DNA of 64,000 nucleotides from CBDHEY01 sp965262305 (GTDB lineage Bacteria > Pseudomonadota > Gammaproteobacteria > Pseudomonadales > Cellvibrionaceae): NCBI GenBank assembly GCA_965262305.1, contig CBDHEY010000002.1:1364001-1428000 (forward strand), written 5' to 3'. Position 1 is the first letter of the stretch. Every line of letters begins with the position of its first letter. The notes under the pieces were generated by a model. That model was not told the DNA's origin and did no database searches. It was given only the letters and a program-made list of their open reading frames with translations. Shown piece by piece: positions 27,319 to 36,595 of this stretch. Made by a program: the position numbers and the translations under genes.

Positions 27319-27546
27319 ATGGGGGAACGATTAGTTGGCTCTGTAAAATGGTTCAACAATGCACGTGGTTATGGTTTTATCAATAGCGACGGTGGTCAAG
27401 ATGATATCTTTGTGCATTACAGAAATATTCAAGGCGACGGCTATAAATCATTACGAGAAGGGCAGCGTGTAGAGTTTGAATTGCAGCAAGGCGACAAAGG
27501 TTTGCAGGCTGACAATGTTGCGCGAATTGAACTAGAGACAGCTTAA
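27319..27546 (+). CDS. Cold-shock domain protein
   Basis: 75 residues, a single cold-shock domain. RNP1-like GYGFINSD and RNP2-like DIFVHYRNI are present, with the conserved VKWFNNARGYGFI aromatic surface for single-stranded nucleic acid. It may act as an RNA chaperone; whether cold induces it is not shown. AGGGGA about 6 bases before the ATG is a strong ribosome site. A second member (cspD) is in the window. Confidence 0.93.
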   Translation: MGERLVGSVKWFNNARGYGFINSDGGQDDIFVHYRNIQGDGYKSLREGQRVEFELQQGDKGLQADNVARIELETA

Positions 27547-27675
27547 GCGAATCTGCTATTTGTCATTAATAACAGTTTGTATCATTTATAAGATTATATA
27601 ATTTTATATTCATCTTTTAATTTCGTTTAATTATTTGTGATTTTGGTCAACGTGATTTCCAAGAGATTTGTAATG

Positions 27676-28740
27676 CTAAATCTCTTGGCCATCGTTCATG
27701 TTATCTAATATTTCTGGAATGTATTTTTCGATTTTGATCAGTATTCCTATTTTGGGATGGTCAATATAATGAAGTTCTCCACTACGCATACGTCGCTTTG
27801 CGCTCAGCTTAACAATTTGTTTTGTTAAGTAATTTTGCTCACTAATGCCCTCAAGCTCTGAATTTTCTATATTCAACGACAAGTCTTTAATTGCAAATTT
27901 GTTATTTTCGTCTGGCTGATGTATTTCCCAAGTTTCCGTTTTTTTGTCGGTAAAAGCACTTAAATAATTGCCTTCTTCCGTCTTCAAGTCAGAAAACAAC
28001 GGGTTTTTAGGTTGTTCTGGAAGCTCTGGCCAATGGTTGGCTGCTTGTCCGAAATTGGGTTCGAAAGAAGTAAACCAGAGGTTGGTATTTAAATGGAGAT
28101 AACGGCTTAAGCTAATTTCTATTGTACCTTCAAGTTCGTTATTTTTATCGTATTGATTCCCAGCAATAATAACGATTGAACTAGCGTCTTTTTTTTCTGA
28201 GACCGGTTGACGCCAAGCTTGATGAAATAGTTTCCGATACATGCGAGAAGTGCGTAGCGAATTTTCTTCGTTTTTCATTTTTAAAAGTGATTCATCTAAC
28301 ATGAAAAATGGTTCTTCCAAATCATAACCAATTTCAATTGAAGATTGTTCATTCGCACTGATGTCTTCGTTTGAAGGGTTCAAATTAGTGTCGTCTGTAG
28401 TCACTTCATCAGGTTTTGATTGAAATATTTCATCGTTATTTAGTTTTTTCTCCGCTTCCCGTTCAGCGTTAAAAAGTTGTAATTCTTCTGGATCGATAAC
28501 AAATTGTAAATTTGGTGGGTAAGCAAGTACTAAATTTTTAGGCCAGGCTTCTGGGTCATTATTTGGAATATGCGATTTATTCTCAAACACAATTACTTCT
28601 ATCTCATACCAATTTTCATAATAGCGAGCAATTTCTTCTTCCTGAGCAAGGCTAGAAGGAGTGACTACTAATGATGAAATAACGAACCCTAATGAAAGAA
28701 CGAGCTTTAGGTAATCATTCAATAAAGAGTTTAGATTCAT
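27676..28740 (-). CDS. csiV: CsiV family periplasmic protein
   Basis: 354 residues from the ATG at 28740, one base after the mfd stop; the longer frame would overlap mfd. Residues 1-35 are an export signal ending SLAQ. The start of the mature protein, WYEIEVIVFENKSHI, is the hallmark of CsiV, a peptidoglycan-binding factor that in Vibrio supports the PBP1A activator LpoA. A second conserved part occurs near RSGELHYIDHPKIGILIKI at the C-terminus. Tandem with mfd as in Pseudomonas-type gene orders. Confidence 0.82.
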   Translation of the reverse strand: MNLNSLLNDYLKLVLSLGFVISSLVVTPSSLAQEEEIARYYENWYEIEVIVFENKSHIPNNDPEAWPKNLVLAYPPNLQFVIDPEELQLFNAEREAEKKLNNDEIFQSKPDEVTTDDTNLNPSNEDISANEQSSIEIGYDLEEPFFMLDESLLKMKNEENSLRTSRMYRKLFHQAWRQPVSEKKDASSIVIIAGNQYDKNNELEGTIEISLSRYLHLNTNLWFTSFEPNFGQAANHWPELPEQPKNPLFSDLKTEEGNYLSAFTDKKTETWEIHQPDENNKFAIKDLSLNIENSELEGISEQNYLTKQIVKLSAKRRMRSGELHYIDHPKIGILIKIEKYIPEILDNMNDGQEI

Positions 28741-28741
28741 G

Positions 28742-31700
28742 TTAACTTGCCTTGCTAAGTTGTTCGAAAACGGCATTTACTCGATTAAATCGCTGATCAA
28801 TGTCAGACATCTCAAAGTTAAATTTAAGTTGAGTTGCACCTTCGAGTTGGAAATTTTGTGGTTGGTTTTGAACTAGTTTTACAATGGTTAGAGGCTGAAC
28901 ATTCGTATCAGTTGCAAACTCAATTTTTCCTGATTGCTGTCCGGCTTCAACTTTGACGATACCTAATTTTTCAGCTTCAAACCTCAGTTTTGTTTGTTTA
29001 ATGAGATTTTTGGTCGCGTCAGGTAGAAGCCCAAAACGATCAATCATTTCAACTTGTAAATCATTAAGTTGTTTTTCATTTTTAGTGGAAGAAATACGTT
29101 TATAAAGTGTTAAGCGCGTATTAACGTCAGGTAAATAATTATCCGGGATTAATGCGGGTGCGCGTAAATTAATTTCGACGCTGCCGTTATCATCTGAATT
29201 CAAATCGATCGTTTTACCTTCTCTTATAGCTTTTACTGCCCGGTCCAGCATATCCATATAAAGTGAGAATCCGATAGTTTGTATTTGCCCACTCTGCTCT
29301 TCACCAAGCAATTCGCCAGCACCACGAATCTCTAAATCATGCGAAGCTAGCATAAAACCAGCACCTAAATCTTGTGCCTCGGCAATAGCTTCTAATCTTT
29401 TTACAGCATCAGCAGAAAGTGTTCGTTTATTTGGTGTGAGCATATATGCATAGGCTTGATGGTGCGACCGACCTACACGACCACGAAGTTGATGCAATTG
29501 CGCCAAGCCAAATTTATCTGATCGATCAATAATAATGGTGTTGGCGCTAGGCACATCAATACCCGTTTCGATAATCGTGGTGCAAACTAGTACGTTAAAT
29601 CGTTTGTGATAGAAATCGGTCATTACCGATTCCAATTCTCTTTCACGCATTTGGCCATGGCCAATTTTAACTTTGGCTTCGGGTATTGCTTTTTCAATAT
29701 CTCTGGCAGTCTTTTCAATGGTTTTAACTTCATTATGCAGATAATAGACTTGGCCACCTCGCATGATTTCCCGCAATAGCGCCTCTTTTATAACATTATC
29801 ATCAGATTCGCGCACGAAGGTTTTTACCGATAAGCGTTTTGCTGGCGGCGTCGCAATGATGGATAGATCACGGATTCCTGCCATAGACATATTTAGGGTT
29901 CTTGGAATGGGTGTGGCCGTCATTGTGAGAATATCGATATCCGTTCGGTAGGCCTTGAGCGCTTCTTTTTGACGAACACCAAATCGATGTTCTTCGTCGA
30001 TTATCATTAAGCCGAGGTTTTTAAATTGTGTATCGCCTTGTATGAGTTTGTGAGTTCCGATAACAATATCGATTTGCCCGCTAGCGATTTTTTTTTGCAC
30101 CTCTGCGACTTCTTTCGCTGTTTTGAATCTAGAAATTACTTCGATACTTGTGGGCCAATCCGCAAAGCGGTCTTTGAAGTTTTCGTAATGTTGTTGTGCT
30201 AAGAGTGTGGTAGGTACCAGAACAGATACTTGTTTACCATTGTGTACCGCAATAAACGCAGCACGCATAGCAACTTCTGTTTTGCCAAAGCCTACGTCTC
30301 CGCATACTAGTCGGTCCATTGGTTGTGCTGACAACATGTCGTTGCGGACAGATTGTATCGCATTGTCTTGATCTGGCGTGACTTCAAATGGAAAAGCAGA
30401 AGAAAAGATTTCATAGTCATCTTTTTCCAATCCATGGGCAAAGCCTTTTTTAGCTTTTCTTTTAGCGTAAACTTCGAGCAGTTCCGCTGCAACATCTCGC
30501 ACCTGTTCGACGGCTTTTTTCTTCGCGCGTTGCCAGGCTTCACTGCCTAGTTTATGTAAGGGCGCGTGCTCTTCGCCAGCACCCGAATATCGGCTAATGA
30601 GATGAAGATTCGCAACTGGAACATAGAGTTTAGCATTATTGGCATACTCCAGTACAAGAAATTCATCAGCTTTACCGTCGTGCTCAATGGTTTGCAAACC
30701 TTGATATCGTCCAACACCATGATCTAGATGGACAACCGGCGCATTAACTTTTAGTTCTGTTAAATTTTTGAAAACGCCTTCGGATTCTTCAGTTGATTTT
30801 TTTCTGCGCCTAACCTGTTTAACTTGAAAGCCAAATAGTTGAGACTCGGCAATAAATAGTAGTCCTGGGTTTTCGCAACTGATTCCAGATTGAATATCCG
30901 CCACAGTAATTGAAATATTACTATTTGATTCCAAAAATCCTTTTATAGACAGTTGATTGTCTGGAGACACGCCTATTTTTGAAAGTTGCTCTTTAAGAAT
31001 TTCCCTGCGACCGTTAGATTCAGCACAAAACAAAACACGCTTACTTGTATTGCAAATCAAATTTTCGATTAGGTGCAAAGGGTTGGTTGCTCTGTTATCG
31101 ATCAACGCTAACGGAGGAGTTGCGAACTCAAAGTTAACATGTCCATCTTTCTCATCAAGAGTTGATTTGTGAAGTGTTGTTCGAGCAAATCGATTCATAC
31201 CCGAAAAGGTTTCATTTATGGGATAAAAGACTTCGTGAGGGGGGAGTATCGGTCGTTCTGGATCAACCCCACGGCTTTCGAATCGTCGTTTTGTTTCTAG
31301 CCAATATTCCTCATAAGAGGATGAAAATTGCTCACAAATAAAAAGTAGGCTGTTTTCGGGGACGTAATCTAATAGGCTAGCCGTTTGTTCAAAAAATAAC
31401 GGTAAGTAGTATTCGACGCCAGCAGGTGAAATACCTTCATTGACATCAAGGTAGACGGTACATTTTTTAGGGTCGGAATCAAATTTTTGGTGCCATTGAT
31501 CGCGAAACAATGCAACGGATGATTCATCTAAAGGGCACTCATTTCCTGGTAGTAACTCAATGGCATCCACTTTCGAAATCGTTCTCTGAGATTCGGGATC
31601 AAATTCGCGTAGAGATTCTATTTGATCGTCGAACAATTCGATTCGATATGCAGATGGACTTCCCATGGGGAAAACATCGAAAAGTGCTCCTCTTATTGCA

Positions 31701-32200
31701 AATTCGCCATGCTGGTAAACAGTGTCAACATGGTTATAACCGAGACCCACAAGTTTTTGGCGAAAATGCTCCATTTCCAATTTTTCGTCTAGTTGTAAAA
31801 CTAGACTGTTGGAGAGTAAGTAAGAAGGGGGAGCCAGCCTTTGCGCAAGTGTTTGCGCTGAGACGACGACTAAAATTCGCTTGTCACTTGCAAGTAGATA
31901 GAGACAGCGCATTCGCTCGGAAATAATATCTTGGTGCGGAGAAAAGTTGTCGTAAGGCAGCGTCTCCCAATCTGAGAAAAAAATGACCTCTGGTGCATTT
32001 TCATGATCTTTTAAAAAGGTTTTTATGTCTTGAAAATAATTTTCTGCATCAAGCATGGAGTTAGCCACAAAAAGCAAAGATTTCTCGTGTTTTAGTGCGC
32101 TGTTTGCTACGACTAAGGCTAAACCAGAACCTTGAAGGTTTCCCCAAGATTGTTTATCACCGCTTTTAATTCTGATGTTTGGATTAAATGGATTACTCAT
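28742..32200 (-). CDS. mfd: Transcription-repair coupling factor Mfd
   Basis: 1152 residues (E. coli 1148). It removes RNA polymerase stalled at lesions and recruits UvrA. N-terminal UvrB-like module (residues 1-350), the RNA polymerase interaction domain (around VNAPVVHLDHGVGRYQGLQ), then the ATPase with Walker A CGDVGFGKTEVAMRAAF, DEEH in LMIIDEEHRFGV, TATPIPRTL and QLRGRVGRS, and a C-terminal TRCF domain. csiV is translationally linked downstream. Divergent from nqrA across 415 bp. Confidence 0.97.
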   Translation of the reverse strand: MSNPFNPNIRIKSGDKQSWGNLQGSGLALVVANSALKHEKSLLFVANSMLDAENYFQDIKTFLKDHENAPEVIFFSDWETLPYDNFSPHQDIISERMRCLYLLASDKRILVVVSAQTLAQRLAPPSYLLSNSLVLQLDEKLEMEHFRQKLVGLGYNHVDTVYQHGEFAIRGALFDVFPMGSPSAYRIELFDDQIESLREFDPESQRTISKVDAIELLPGNECPLDESSVALFRDQWHQKFDSDPKKCTVYLDVNEGISPAGVEYYLPLFFEQTASLLDYVPENSLLFICEQFSSSYEEYWLETKRRFESRGVDPERPILPPHEVFYPINETFSGMNRFARTTLHKSTLDEKDGHVNFEFATPPLALIDNRATNPLHLIENLICNTSKRVLFCAESNGRREILKEQLSKIGVSPDNQLSIKGFLESNSNISITVADIQSGISCENPGLLFIAESQLFGFQVKQVRRRKKSTEESEGVFKNLTELKVNAPVVHLDHGVGRYQGLQTIEHDGKADEFLVLEYANNAKLYVPVANLHLISRYSGAGEEHAPLHKLGSEAWQRAKKKAVEQVRDVAAELLEVYAKRKAKKGFAHGLEKDDYEIFSSAFPFEVTPDQDNAIQSVRNDMLSAQPMDRLVCGDVGFGKTEVAMRAAFIAVHNGKQVSVLVPTTLLAQQHYENFKDRFADWPTSIEVISRFKTAKEVAEVQKKIASGQIDIVIGTHKLIQGDTQFKNLGLMIIDEEHRFGVRQKEALKAYRTDIDILTMTATPIPRTLNMSMAGIRDLSIIATPPAKRLSVKTFVRESDDNVIKEALLREIMRGGQVYYLHNEVKTIEKTARDIEKAIPEAKVKIGHGQMRERELESVMTDFYHKRFNVLVCTTIIETGIDVPSANTIIIDRSDKFGLAQLHQLRGRVGRSHHQAYAYMLTPNKRTLSADAVKRLEAIAEAQDLGAGFMLASHDLEIRGAGELLGEEQSGQIQTIGFSLYMDMLDRAVKAIREGKTIDLNSDDNGSVEINLRAPALIPDNYLPDVNTRLTLYKRISSTKNEKQLNDLQVEMIDRFGLLPDATKNLIKQTKLRFEAEKLGIVKVEAGQQSGKIEFATDTNVQPLTIVKLVQNQPQNFQLEGATQLKFNFEMSDIDQRFNRVNAVFEQLSKAS

Positions 32201-32406
32201 ACAGTGACATTTACTCTGTTTTGTTTCTCGCCATTACTAAAAGATGTAATTGATAAAAAGCCGCGTATTTTAGCTGTGTTTTTCAGTGTCTGATAGGCTC
32301 ATTTGTAAACTTGTTCTCAAGAGTGTTAATTCGGATTTGTTCTTAATCTTGTCAGTTATGCAAACAGAAATCGTGTCTCACACTAGCGAAATCCAGTCGA
32401 GATCCC

Positions 32407-32412
32407 TATAAT
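32407..32412 (+). promoter_or_regulatory. Candidate -10 element of the nqr operon
   Basis: Perfect TATAAT followed by a GC-rich discriminator (GACGCGG). No good -35 is visible at 16-18 bases, so an activator may be needed. It would give a leader of about 195 bases. Confidence 0.4.
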
Positions 32413-32470
32413 GACGCGGTTTTCAAAGCGTTACGTGCGCATCTCATTTATTCGGCTAAAATTACATCAA

Positions 32471-32504
32471 AGTGACTGGCAGTTGGCCAGACACTGACGT
32501 TTTT
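32471..32504 (+). promoter_or_regulatory. Terminator-like hairpin in the nqr leader
   Basis: Stem 32471-32480 with 32486-32495 (9 pairs, one A-A mismatch, 5-base loop), then GACG and five T (32500-32504). It lies inside the predicted leader, about 110 bases before nqrA. Confidence 0.5.
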
Positions 32505-32539
32505 GCTCGCAGTATGAGTAGTGATAATAAAAATGTCAG
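32494..32539 (+). promoter_or_regulatory. Alternative (antiterminator-like) hairpin in the nqr leader
   Basis: CTGACGTTTTT (32494-32504) pairs with AAAAATGTCAG (32529-32539), 11 pairs with a single G-U. It uses the T run and end of the terminator-like stem, so both cannot form together. Confidence 0.45.
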
Positions 32540-32615
32540 GGTTCTCGTCTGTAAGAAGAGATGATTAATAGACGTTTGACAGATTTCCAAAAACTTTAAA
32601 ATTAGGCATAGGCGT

Positions 32616-33959
32616 ATGATAAAAATCCGTCGTGGATTGGATTTACCTATTGCGGGGGTACCCGGGGAATCCATCGAAGATGGCCCTTCTATCCGTTCTG
32701 TGGCACTTGTAGGTTTTGACTATCATGGTATGAAACCAACAATGGCTGTAGCGGTGGGAGATAAGGTCAAATTAGGGCAGGTTCTATTTACGGACAAAAA
32801 AACTGAAGGCGTTAAGTATACCTCTCCTGCATCAGGTACAGTTGCTGCGGTAAATAGAGGATACCAGCGAGTTTTACAATCTGTTGTTATCGATGTTGAT
32901 GGTGATGAAGCTGAAGAGTTTACCAGCTACTCATCTGACCAACTTGGCTCGTTAACGAGAGAACAGGTTGTTGAACAACTGATTGATTCGGGTATGTGGA
33001 CGTCTTTCAGAACACGTCCTTTTAGTCGTGTACCAGCAATTGATTCTGCACCCCAAGCGATTTTTATTTCTGTAATGGATACCAATCCTTTGGCAGTTAA
33101 CCCTGCATTAGTCGTTTCTGAAAAAGCGCAAGCTTTTCAAAATGGTTTGAGTGTGGTGTCGAAACTTACAGAGGGAAAGGTATATGTTTGTCATAAGGCA
33201 AACACAAGTTTACCTGTTAGCTTAGGTGATAATGTTGTTCTTGAAACTTTCGAAGGTGTTCATCCTGCAGGCAATGTAGGCACGCATATCCATTTCTTAG
33301 AGCCTGTGAGTGTTAACAAATTCGTTTGGACACTTGGCTATCAAGATGTCATTGCAATAGGTGAACTATTTACTTCGGGTAAGCTTTCTGTAGAAAGAGT
33401 CGTCTCTTTGGCGGGCCCCCAGGTTGAAAACCCCCGAATTATCCGCACGCGTTTGGGTGCCAGTCTCGACGAAATTACGGCGGGTCAATTAAAACCAGGC
33501 GAAAACCGAGTCGTCTCTGGTTCAGTATTTGGTGGCCGCACCGCAAATGGTCCGTTAGCGTATCTAGGGCGTTATGATGTTCAGGTCTGTGCCTTGCTAG
33601 AGGGCCGAGAGCGACCTTTCTTGCATTACTTTACACCTGGTTCCAATCGTTTTTCAAAGATACCTATTTACATTTCTAAGTTATTCTCAAATAAGAAGTG
33701 GGATTTCACTACTTCTGCTAACGGAAGTGAAAGAGCTATGGTGCCCATTGGCGCGTATGAAAGTGTAATGCCTCTAGATATTTTGCCGACACAGTTACTC
33801 CGAGCATTGATTGTGGGCGATACCGACATGGCACAAAAATTAGGTTGTTTAGAGTTGGATGAAGAGGATTTGGCTTTGTGTACTTTTGTTTCTGTGGGCA
33901 AATACGAGTACGGTCCTATTCTTCGAGATAACCTCACACGCATCGAGAAGGAGGGTTAA
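32616..33959 (+). CDS. nqrA: Na+-NQR subunit A
   Basis: 447 residues, the usual NqrA length. Peripheral cytoplasmic subunit of the sodium-pumping NADH:quinone reductase, implicated in ubiquinone binding. Family features: LDLPIAGVPG at the start, VALVGFDYHGMKPTMAVAVG, and RTRPFSRVPAIDSAPQAIF. No membrane helix. First gene of nqrABCDEF-apbE-nqrM; nqrB follows after 2 bp. The ATG has a modest ribosome site (AGG about 12 bases upstream). Confidence 0.97.
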   Translation: MIKIRRGLDLPIAGVPGESIEDGPSIRSVALVGFDYHGMKPTMAVAVGDKVKLGQVLFTDKKTEGVKYTSPASGTVAAVNRGYQRVLQSVVIDVDGDEAEEFTSYSSDQLGSLTREQVVEQLIDSGMWTSFRTRPFSRVPAIDSAPQAIFISVMDTNPLAVNPALVVSEKAQAFQNGLSVVSKLTEGKVYVCHKANTSLPVSLGDNVVLETFEGVHPAGNVGTHIHFLEPVSVNKFVWTLGYQDVIAIGELFTSGKLSVERVVSLAGPQVENPRIIRTRLGASLDEITAGQLKPGENRVVSGSVFGGRTANGPLAYLGRYDVQVCALLEGRERPFLHYFTPGSNRFSKIPIYISKLFSNKKWDFTTSANGSERAMVPIGAYESVMPLDILPTQLLRALIVGDTDMAQKLGCLELDEEDLALCTFVSVGKYEYGPILRDNLTRIEKEG

Positions 33960-33961
33960 TC

Positions 33962-35167
33962 GTGAAATTTTTAAGAAAAAAATTCGACGATATGGCACCG
34001 CATTTTCATAAAGGCGGCAAGCTTGAAAGCTGGTATGCCCTTTATGAGGCGATTGATACGGGTCTTTTCCAGCCCAATGATGTCACTAAAACAACCGCTC
34101 ATGTGCGAGACGGTATTGATCTCAAGCGAGTGATGATTACGGTTTGGGCATGTGTGTTTCCAGCAATGTTTTACGGCATGTACAACCTTGGATTTCAAGC
34201 TAATACGGCTATGGAAACCATGGGGTTGACGGAAATAGAAGGTTGGCGCGGTGCGATTATTGGCATACTAACAAGCCACAACCCAGCGAGTATCTGGGAT
34301 AACTTAGTGTATGGCGCGGTGTTCTTCATACCTATTTACGCGGTGACGTTTATCGTTGGTGGGTTTTGGGAAGTGCTTTTTGCCATGAAGCGCGGACACG
34401 AAGTTAATGAAGGCTTTTTTGTGACTTCGATTTTATTTGCGCTCATTTGTCCTCCAAGCATCCCGCTGTGGCAAGTTGCTTTGGGAATATCCTTTGGTGT
34501 GGTGATTGGTAAGGAAGTATTTGGCGGAACCGGTAAAAACTTCTTAAACCCAGCGCTAACAGGCAGAGCGTTCCTCTTCTTCGCCTACCCTTCATACATG
34601 TCGGGTGATGCTGTTTGGACTGCTGTAGATGGTTACACGGGTGCAACGGCCCTATCTATAGCAGCTTCTCAGGGTATGGACGCACTACAAAATCAAATTA
34701 CATGGTTTGATGCTTTCTTTGGGAATATCCAAGGCTCTATTGGTGAAGTCTCGACTCTGGCGATATTAATCGGCGGCCTGGCTTTATTATTTATGCGTAT
34801 CGCCTCTTATCAAATAGTAGTTGGTACGATAATAGGTACAGTCGTTACTTCGTTAGTTTATGGAGCGGTTGGTGACGCAGATTCGAACCCAATGTTTGCG
34901 ATGCCTTTTTGGTGGCATTTCGTAATAGGTGGTTATGCTTTTGGACTTTTCTTTATGACGACAGACCCCGTATCTGCTTCAATGACAAGTATCGGTAAAT
35001 GGTGGTATGGCGCGCTGATCGGATTTATGGTGGTGACTATCCGTGTAGTTAACCCCGCATTCCCAGAAGGTATGATGTTGGCAATCTTATTTGCAAATTT
35101 ATTTGCACCACTGATTGATCACTTTGTTGTACAACAAAATATTAAGAGGAGGTTGGCTCGTGTCTAA
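33962..35167 (+). CDS. nqrB: Na+-NQR subunit B
   Basis: 401 residues starting at GTG. Integral membrane subunit with about ten helices; carries covalent FMN and riboflavin and forms much of the Na+ pathway. The flavinylation motif is VDGYTGATALS with the acceptor Thr near residue 229 (TGAT instead of the more usual SGAT). Other signatures: GREVFGG-like GKEVFGGTGKNFLNPALTGR and FFMTTDPVSASMT. ApbE, encoded downstream, attaches the FMN. Its 3' end overlaps the nqrC start. Confidence 0.97.
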   Translation: MKFLRKKFDDMAPHFHKGGKLESWYALYEAIDTGLFQPNDVTKTTAHVRDGIDLKRVMITVWACVFPAMFYGMYNLGFQANTAMETMGLTEIEGWRGAIIGILTSHNPASIWDNLVYGAVFFIPIYAVTFIVGGFWEVLFAMKRGHEVNEGFFVTSILFALICPPSIPLWQVALGISFGVVIGKEVFGGTGKNFLNPALTGRAFLFFAYPSYMSGDAVWTAVDGYTGATALSIAASQGMDALQNQITWFDAFFGNIQGSIGEVSTLAILIGGLALLFMRIASYQIVVGTIIGTVVTSLVYGAVGDADSNPMFAMPFWWHFVIGGYAFGLFFMTTDPVSASMTSIGKWWYGALIGFMVVTIRVVNPAFPEGMMLAILFANLFAPLIDHFVVQQNIKRRLARV

Positions 35168-35933
35168 TAACGATTCTACAACCAAAACAATTGTTGTAGC
35201 AGCGCTACTCTGTATTGTTTGTTCTATTATTGTGTCAACTGCAGCCGTGCAACTTCGTCCAGCCCAGAAGGCGAATAAGGCATTAGATTTTAATAAAAAC
35301 ATCTTGGCTGCTGCGGGTATTCTTGAGGAAGGGATACCCGTTGCAGATCAGTTCGAAAAGGTCACAACTAAGGTTATTGATCTTTCTACTGGTAAGTACA
35401 CAGACGAAGTCGATGCAAAGTCGTTTGATCAAAGAAAGTCAGCGAAAGATCCAAATCTATCAGAAGTTTTAGACTCAGAAGTTGATATTGCCGGTTTGTC
35501 TCGCCTCGAAAAATTTGCCAATGTCTATCTAATCGAAGATGAAAATGGTTTGAACAAAGTAATTCTCCCCATTAGAGGCTACGGGCTTTGGTCTACTCTC
35601 AGAGGTTTCATTGCCTTAGAGTCAGATTTAAATACTGTTGCCGGGTTGGGGTATTACGAACATGGTGAAACGCCAGGTTTGGGTGGAGAAGTTGACAACC
35701 CTAAGTGGAAAGGCATTTGGTTGGGCAAAAAAGTTTATCAAACAGATGGTTCTGTAGGTCTTTCGGTGGTAAAGGGAGCTGTGACGAGTGCTACAGCAGG
35801 TGCTGAATACAAGGTCGATGGATTATCTGGCGCGACACTAACAAGTGATGGTGTCGATTATATGGTGAAGTTTTGGTTGGGTGAGAATGGTTTCAAACCC
35901 TATTTAGAGAATTTGAAAAAAGGGGAGGCGTAA
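35160..35933 (+). CDS. nqrC: Na+-NQR subunit C
   Basis: 257 residues from GTG at 35160, overlapping the nqrB stop by 8 bases, with AAGAGGAGG upstream; a longer frame would overlap nqrB by 50 bases without need. One N-terminal membrane helix, then a periplasmic FMN domain with the flavinylation motif LSGATLTSDGV (Thr near residue 226). The middle contains IRGYGLWSTLRGFIAL and GETPGLGGEVDNPKW. Confidence 0.96.
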   Translation: MSNNDSTTKTIVVAALLCIVCSIIVSTAAVQLRPAQKANKALDFNKNILAAAGILEEGIPVADQFEKVTTKVIDLSTGKYTDEVDAKSFDQRKSAKDPNLSEVLDSEVDIAGLSRLEKFANVYLIEDENGLNKVILPIRGYGLWSTLRGFIALESDLNTVAGLGYYEHGETPGLGGEVDNPKWKGIWLGKKVYQTDGSVGLSVVKGAVTSATAGAEYKVDGLSGATLTSDGVDYMVKFWLGENGFKPYLENLKKGEA

Positions 35934-35935
35934 CT

Positions 35936-36595
35936 GTGAAAGTAAAAGAATTACTCTTTAAGCCGATTTTTGATAACAACCCAATCGCACTTCAGATTCT
36001 GGGTATTTGTTCAGCCTTGGCGGTTACATCAAGCTTGAAAGTCACGTTTGTAATGTGTATCGCACTAACATCAGTTTGTGCCTTTTCAAACTTTTTTGTT
36101 GCATTAATTCGCCATCACATTCCAAGCAGTATTCGTATCATTGCTCAGATGACTATTATTGCGTCTCTGGTTATCCTCGTTGACCAAATACTCAAAGCAG
36201 TTGCTTACGATATTAGTAAACAGCTCTCGGTGTTTGTGGGTTTGATCATTACCAATTGTATTGTAATGGGGCGTGCTGAAGCCTTTGCCATGAAAAATCC
36301 ACCTATTCCCAGCTTTCTAGATGGTATTGGAAATGGGCTTGGGTACAGCGCTATGCTTCTTGCTTTAGCTGTGATTCGCGAGCTGTTCGGATCCGGAAAG
36401 TTATTCGGTATAGAAATACTTTCATTGACAACCGACGGTGGCTGGTACGTTTCTAACGGTATGCTTCTATTACCACCTAGTGCGTTCTTCTTGATAGGAC
36501 TCTTCATTTGGGCAATTCGTTCTGCTAAGAAAGATCAAATTGAGGAGCCTGAATTTAAAATTGCACCAAATACAGTTGGTAAGGAGGCTCACTAA
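35936..36595 (+). CDS. nqrD: Na+-NQR subunit D
   Basis: 219 residues starting at GTG, 2 bases after nqrC. Six predicted membrane helices; related to NqrE and RnfE by an inverted topology. Together with NqrE it holds an iron-sulphur centre at the membrane midplane; one of the Cys residues lies in LIITNCIVMGRAEAFA. AGGGGAGG lies about 8 bases upstream of the GTG. The stop overlaps the nqrE ATG by one base. Confidence 0.96.
   Translation: MKVKELLFKPIFDNNPIALQILGICSALAVTSSLKVTFVMCIALTSVCAFSNFFVALIRHHIPSSIRIIAQMTIIASLVILVDQILKAVAYDISKQLSVFVGLIITNCIVMGRAEAFAMKNPPIPSFLDGIGNGLGYSAMLLALAVIRELFGSGKLFGIEILSLTTDGGWYVSNGMLLLPPSAFFLIGLFIWAIRSAKKDQIEEPEFKIAPNTVGKEAH

Larger units (their letters stand above)
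32201..32615. other. mfd-nqrA divergent region with structured nqr leader
   Basis: 415 bases. It carries a consensus -10 hexamer (32407-32412) and, further down, hairpins that could switch (32471-32539). A perfect TTGACA at 32576 lies too close to nqrA to serve as its -35. No ORF is convincing. Confidence 0.55.

Noticed and set aside
32576..32602. Perfect TTGACA with TAAAAT just before nqrA
   Set aside because: The spacer is only 15 bases and the start point would leave about 7 bases before the ATG, without room for a ribosome site.
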